From Salisapilia sapeloensis (lineage: Eukaryota > Oomycota > Peronosporomycetes > Peronosporales > Salisapiliaceae), in NCBI GenBank assembly GCA_023334545.1, contig JAADVB010000024.1, positions 1 to 64,000 of the forward strand: a DNA stretch of 64,000 nt. The letters are read 5' to 3'. This document shows, in pieces, positions 62,201 through 64,000 of this stretch. Position numbers and translations under genes: made by a program. The notes beneath the pieces were generated by a model that worked only from the letters and a program-made list of their open reading frames with translations, was not told where the DNA came from and ran no database searches. The number at the start of each line of letters is the position of its first letter. Positions within the stretch are counted from its first letter, which is position 1.

Positions 62201-64000
62201 TTCGAATATCTTCTGACGCCATGAATATACTTTCTAGATAAATCCAACAACGCTGGACACTTAGTAACGTTTCAATCACTTCTGACATGTGTGCCAACGT
62301 CTTCTCCCAATACAAAATCCGAGTATCGAAGGAAGCAAAGAACGGAGATGCTTTCATCGTCGAAAGCTGCACTTGATCATCTTCCAACGCCGTGAAAAGG
62401 TCATCGACGGATCGAATCTTGTAGTACACACCTTTGTACTCGCCAATATCAATATCCACGATAGCCCATCGCTTGTCAATCCCATCTAACGTATGCTCAA
62501 TCGAAAGCTCTTTACCAGCGTTACCGGATAAGGCACTAATAAAGTCTGCATGCTGGTGGAAACCAAGCAAGAAGACACGTTCCAAGGTAAAGTCCGCTGC
62601 CTCTGGATCAAACTCCTTTTCCATTTCTGTCTGTAGTTGCATCCAGTGTCGAGCCCTCAACGCTGGACTTTTCAAATCCTGAATCAAGGGCAATGTCTGT
62701 CGAAACTGTTCGATCTTCGTCTTCATGTTTCCCCACACAGCCCATTCTTTCATATCCTTTCCGAACTTGACCACTTTCTTGAAGAATTGAGCAGCAGTCG
62801 TCTCCATGGCATCTACCTCCAGTTCATGGAAAACTTTGAACTTCCATCCTTGCCACACAACGTCCCATTCGTCCTGTAACGTCCATATCTGCCGAAGTTG
62901 CTCCACCTCTCGTTCCGTCTGGACAAAGCCTTCATTCTCCGTCTCTTCGATGCTAAAGATTTCCAATCCCTTTCGCAACTGAGCCTGATGTTCACGAGTA
63001 ACCTCCATCTTCTTCTCAAAGTCAGACAGGATGGTATGAGCTGTGCTAGACGATTGCTCGCCAGAGTACGGCAACGTCGCCTGTGCCTCTAAGCGAAGCT
63101 CGGACATCTTCTTACTAAGCTCAGCTACGGACTCCTGCAGGCTTTGCTTCATACTGAGCTTACACTTTTGCAACATCGTGTTCGCTTCTGTTAGCACACC
63201 TTCAAAGACTTCCCAATTCGGTCGTAAAGCTGCCAAATCATTCTGTTCTTCTTCTGTGATCGGAACATCAAACTCTGCTAGTAGATCATACTTTTGCTGC
63301 AAAGGTTCAAAGCGAGCAAGGATGGTAGGTGTGCTGTCTCTAATATCTTGCAATAGACGTATGCTATCGCCTAAGTGATCCAAGTTGAGTGGTCGAACTT
63401 GCAGCTTCTCCGCGTTCATAGTCATCATCGATGTGAGCTCATGCAGTTCATCGTGTGCTGTTTGATTCAGTAGACCTGTAAGCTTACCAATCCACTGGAC
63501 TGTATGTTCTACGAGACTCGATTTGAGGAAATTGGTGTCGATCTGGATGAAGTTGATCGTATTCGTCGAGTCTTCGTTCTGGATATTCGTCTGCTGCTCT
63601 CGATAGCGTTCAATATCTCCTCTAAACTGCTGTAAAGGTCGATTCGCCTTGGCATATCGACGAATGAACGCTTGTTTATCTTGATTCCATAATAGCTTGT
63701 ACTTGTCCCAGTACCCAAGGTACTTCTGTAGCTCTGTCGCACTGGACGACATGCCATTCATAATGTGCACAAGCACCTTGAGGATCTCTTCGTCATTAAA
63801 AATGGAATTATAAAAGCTATTCTGATTCGCTTGCTGGTTGTCCGACGGTTTACTCTCCATTTTCTCACTTTTACTTTCAGCTTCTACCATCTTTTCTTCA
63901 GTTTTAGCTTCAGGCACCCCGTCGTCACGCTCTCCCTTCTCACCTTCCTCTAGATTGTCAGCTTTCTCCTGATTCGACGTAGTAGCTGCATCCATTGGAT
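53247..64000 (-). CDS. DNAH2: Axonemal inner-arm dynein heavy chain, DNAH2-like (N-terminus off window)
   Basis: One uninterrupted frame of at least 3582 codons, still open at the right edge. DNAH2 is about 4400 residues, so roughly the first 800-900 are missing and the Met at 63995 is probably internal. Landmarks: tail segment with YWDKYKLLWNQDKQAFIRRY; the linker; P-loops GPAGTGKT (nt about 61170-61190), GQTLAGKST (about 60330), GETGVGKT (about 59325) and GVGGSGRQ (about 58250); the stalk coiled coils with the microtubule-binding tip (about 57570-56740); AAA5, AAA6 and the C-terminal domain. DEKPDEKWIMLDGPVDTLWI, FGSQPPLELLRQWIDYGCWY and the ending KSSKGLYSCPLY...RGTALLLSLS agree with DNAH2, the I1-dynein 1-beta chain. 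It powers flagellar beating of zoospores. No intron is evident in 10.7 kb. Confidence 0.93.
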   Translation of the reverse strand, partial: PMDAATTSNQEKADNLEEGEKGERDDGVPEAKTEEKMVEAESKSEKMESKPSDNQQANQNSFYNSIFNDEEILKVLVHIMNGMSSSATELQKYLGYWDKYKLLWNQDKQAFIRRYAKANRPLQQFRGDIERYREQQTNIQNEDSTNTINFIQIDTNFLKSSLVEHTVQWIGKLTGLLNQTAHDELHELTSMMTMNAEKLQVRPLNLDHLGDSIRLLQDIRDSTPTILARFEPLQQKYDLLAEFDVPITEEEQNDLAALRPNWEVFEGVLTEANTMLQKCKLSMKQSLQESVAELSKKMSELRLEAQATLPYSGEQSSSTAHTILSDFEKKMEVTREHQAQLRKGLEIFSIEETENEGFVQTEREVEQLRQIWTLQDEWDVVWQGWKFKVFHELEVDAMETTAAQFFKKVVKFGKDMKEWAVWGNMKTKIEQFRQTLPLIQDLKSPALRARHWMQLQTEMEKEFDPEAADFTLERVFLLGFHQHADFISALSGNAGKELSIEHTLDGIDKRWAIVDIDIGEYKGVYYKIRSVDDLFTALEDDQVQLSTMKASPFFASFDTRILYWEKTLAHMSEVIETLLSVQRCWIYLESIFMASEDIRKQLPRESQLFDEVNSSYCRVTEQMAKTKNALSATQAEGTLETLYEMQEKLDEIQKCLDQYLETKRMLFPRFYFLSNDDLLEILGHQKDPDQVQKHIKKCFEAIKSLQLLPPNTKGNATFEALGMHSPCGEQVPFASNVIVSGAVEGWLLKIESAMVATLEKIYVQCLAGYKGKKEKWIKDFPGQLLISCGQTAWTNECIKSLNEVSKGEKKALRQLKKKWVSYLNKLADMVRGQLTPIERKKVVALITIEIHSRDVIDRLVKQNCKSINDFDWLMQLRFYFNKDIGDVGICEVKQTVTSLQYSYEYQGNNGRLVITPLTDRCVLTMTTALHLNRGGNPLGPAGTGKTETVKDLGKNLAKYVIVFNCSDGLDYKSVGRMFSGLVQSGGWGCFDEFNRIEIEVLSVVAQQVLTIMQALTTKQSELMFLGSMIKCNHNMGIFITMNPGYAGRTELPDNLKALMRPCAMMVPDLALIAEVMLQAEGFREAKILAKKTTTLYGLMIQQLSKQDHYDFGLRSLKAVLNMAGSLKREDPNLQEEFILLRALRDMNMPKFIREDAALFRLLLGDLFPSVELPVTDYGNLQGTIEKELQVQELQVHPVIVFKTIQLYESLVTRHCNMLVGQTLAGKSTVWRTLQNAKTTLAKEGEQGYNPVRVQVLNPKSISLNEIYGVYDLSTFEWIDGILSSIFRSLAADEKPDEKWIMLDGPVDTLWIESMNSVMDDNKVLTLINGDRISMSNSMALLFEVQDLAVASPATVSRAGMVYMDVDDLGWNPFVKTWLTTKITDAEEREILQTLFEKYMERIVKCKLMEATELVPVTVFNSVRSLCNLYNALATSENGVDKAECGEKFASTVEKWFLFCLTWSVMGAANEDGRKKFDLCLRDIDSVYPPLKTAYDFYVEPSSKEFKLWDEKLPQNFRIVPHTPFHEIMVPTIDSLRYGFLLQAVLGAGIHTLITGETGVGKTIVVQKELDVLSDAYQRLVMNFSSATSSATTQEILENVMEKRSMNRFGPIGGKNLVVFIDDMNMPAKDTFGSQPPLELLRQWIDYGCWYDRRKQNLKYFVDIQIVAAMGPPGGGRSVISSRFQSRFHLINMTIPEETQLRRIFETMLVPRLSEFDDEIKGLGSALVSSTIHLYKNIVESFLPTPANCHYLFNLRDMAKVIQGLLRVDKQNATGKDAVLRLWIHESMRVFSDRLTGEGDRQLFKKKVDELLGTHFQTDWSRLMSSTSDYLKENGPLFTYVFSSGVEADGPVQYTETTDMKNLKSFVEEQLENHNAEPGYVPMNLVMFGDALLHILRIHRQLLTMRGNLLLVGVGGSGRQSLTRLAAFMAGFKLFQIEVGKNYRSIEFHEDLKSLYQQVGVQEQETVFLFSDTQIKDESFVEDLNNILSSGEVPGLFEKDEVASIQDGVRQRARAQGIKETKETLWDFFISEVRRRLHVVLAFSPIGKAFRDRCRQFPSLVNNTTIDWFDEWPVDALQEVGMKFLEEKNVASDMQRPKVASVFAVVHSSVLQASAQMLASMKRHNYVTPTNYLALVTGYVNLLFEKSAAITDTRDKLKNGLAKLEESRLQVEEMSKQLEERKEVVAQKNKDCSDLLVVIVSERRVADEQRKQVEADSERIGKEEAETKLIADDAQKDLDEALPALEKAMLEVENLDKKAIAEVKVYSQPPEMVSMVMCAVMILFGLQPTWAQAKTKMNDVNFLHQIKTYDKDSIRDKTVAALKKYTSKPNFSPDLVRKVSSAAGALCSWVLAMETYSNVFRVVAPKREALKKSQQALAIKQKDLQTAKAQLQEVTEKVEALKAQYDGSVSEKNALREEAEQLELKLGRAEQLVKGLAGERGRWEISIADKNENLVNVVGDALVAAAFISYAGPFDTYYRGSLVDTWMNRVTQQNLPISPKFTFTDFLADPTDVRNWNAHGLPRDSLSTENGVITTRGKRWPLMIDPQGQANKWIKAMEGTRLEVVDPMMKDLMRKLENGIRFGSPILMQDVPEEIDPSLEPVLNKSIIKIGNREILRLGDKELDYNRDFRFYMTTKMQNPHYTPEVSTKTTIINFVVKEQGLEAQLLGITVQLEEPALEEQKSDLVIRVAAAKKKLIDLENEILRLLSAAKGSLLDDEQLVNTLNASKATSEEVTSQLVISEETEKKIDAARMGYTGVALRSSTLYFVLNDMTKVDPMYQFSLDSYVGLFKTSITKSRSIRNQGALNEDSLNDRIDAINDYHTYAVYAYACRGLFERHKLLFSLLMCIRVMQSVRKLPQDEFEFLLKGGSAISQEGERLNNVANEFMSDQAWMSIVELSKLPKFQGLVGAFEQQLKAWKTWYLSSTPEVDALPGDWEGKCDELQRLLLLRCVRPDRLSIQAVRFTAANLGPRFVDPPPFNLKAIYETSDYKTPLIFVLSPGVDPTSSLISLANLLNRKVENCALGQGQASVAEAMLQRGLTEGNWVFLANCHLMLSWAPTLEKLIDNFCSDTVTVHPQFRLWLSSDPNPKFPIAVLQRSIKMTTEPPRGLKSNLLRLYNTIAPEKFPRCREAKKYQRLLFCLCWFHSVLLERRKFNNLGWNIPYDFNESDFAISEDVLAIYLDEYEDTPWDALKYLIAQANYGGRVTDDWDRRLMLVYISQFFCEEVLQTDNYPLSDASFYYVPDDGDLSTYIEYIKQLPLEDPPAAFGQHPNAQIASQIDDGRELVANILSLQAMGVSEGGKDSDEKVMTILQALQESVPDVFDLLTIKMSLTSRSDPDPLKTVLIQELERYNKLLACIRESIVALEKGIQGFVVITPELEDVYNSLLTGSVPNAWSFCYPSLKPLGPWSLDLKQRCDQMDRWAMNGLPAVFWLSGFTYPTGFLTALLQTSARKNGIPIDSLIWDFAVVNQSEAALTTGPKEGAYIKGLILEGARWDFDHDCLAEPNPMELHSSMPIIHFKPVESKKKSSKGLYSCPLYMYPLRTGTRERPSFVLAVDLKSGPGKSPEVWTKRGTALLLSLST

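Noticed and set aside
1-64000. CRISPR arrays, operons, riboswitches, bacterial insertion sequences
   Set aside because: The window is eukaryotic, with introns, TFIID, nuclear-pore and axonemal genes. No regularly spaced repeats or bacterial-type elements were seen.

Overview
This is a 64 kb piece of a eukaryotic nuclear genome. The likeliest source is an oomycete (water-mould) with flagellated spores. Supporting signs are short introns (mostly 52-92 nt), many long single-exon genes with a signal peptide, an axonemal dynein heavy chain, a TKL kinase with an EGF-repeat ectodomain, and initiator-like TCATTYY motifs just upstream of several starts. Moderate base composition and intron-containing housekeeping genes would fit a white-rust (Albugo-like) lineage, but the species is inferred, not shown.

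Left part (1-26 kb): genes are mostly intronless and widely spaced, and five encode proteins entering the secretory pathway. In order: the 3' part of a rhodanese tRNA-hydroxylase/O-methyltransferase fusion (+), a secreted tyrosinase with an acidic repeat tail (+), a secreted alkaline phosphatase (-), a CCT-motif protein (-), a B56-like PP2A regulatory protein (+), an EGF-repeat receptor-like TKL kinase (+), TAF11 (-), a 1284-residue secreted protein of unknown function (+), and a GH3 glycosidase with a Gly/Trp-rich N-terminus (+).

Middle part (26-50 kb): genes are densely packed, intron-rich and mostly conserved. In order: a Rab7-like GTPase lacking both canonical switch residues (-), RAD51 (-), an unrecognised helical protein (+), a DENN-domain protein (+), a TMEM41/VTT membrane protein (-), an MFS-type transporter (+), a 3.7 kb gene-poor stretch with a tRNA-Thr(CGT), ALADIN/AAAS (-), a Cdc48-type AAA ATPase (+), NDC1 (-), a pseudouridine-phosphate glycosidase/kinase fusion with a mitochondrial-type leader (+), and a MYND-Aha1 fusion (-). 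I rebuilt exon structures by hand from GT/AG sites, reading frame and family conservation.

Right part (50-64 kb): a TPR-like protein (+) faces a 10.7 kb uninterrupted reading frame for an inner-arm axonemal dynein heavy chain (DNAH2 type, -), whose N-terminus lies beyond the window.

Functional themes: tRNA wobble modification and pseudouridine salvage, nuclear-pore anchoring (ALADIN and NDC1 flank the AAA ATPase gene), endolysosomal traffic (Rab7-like, DENN, VTT), flagellar motility, and a secreted/surface protein set. The best candidates for something undescribed are the single-chain TrhO-TrmR-like fusion at the left edge, the switch-defective Rab7-like protein, the MYND-Aha1 fusion and the large secreted orphan.
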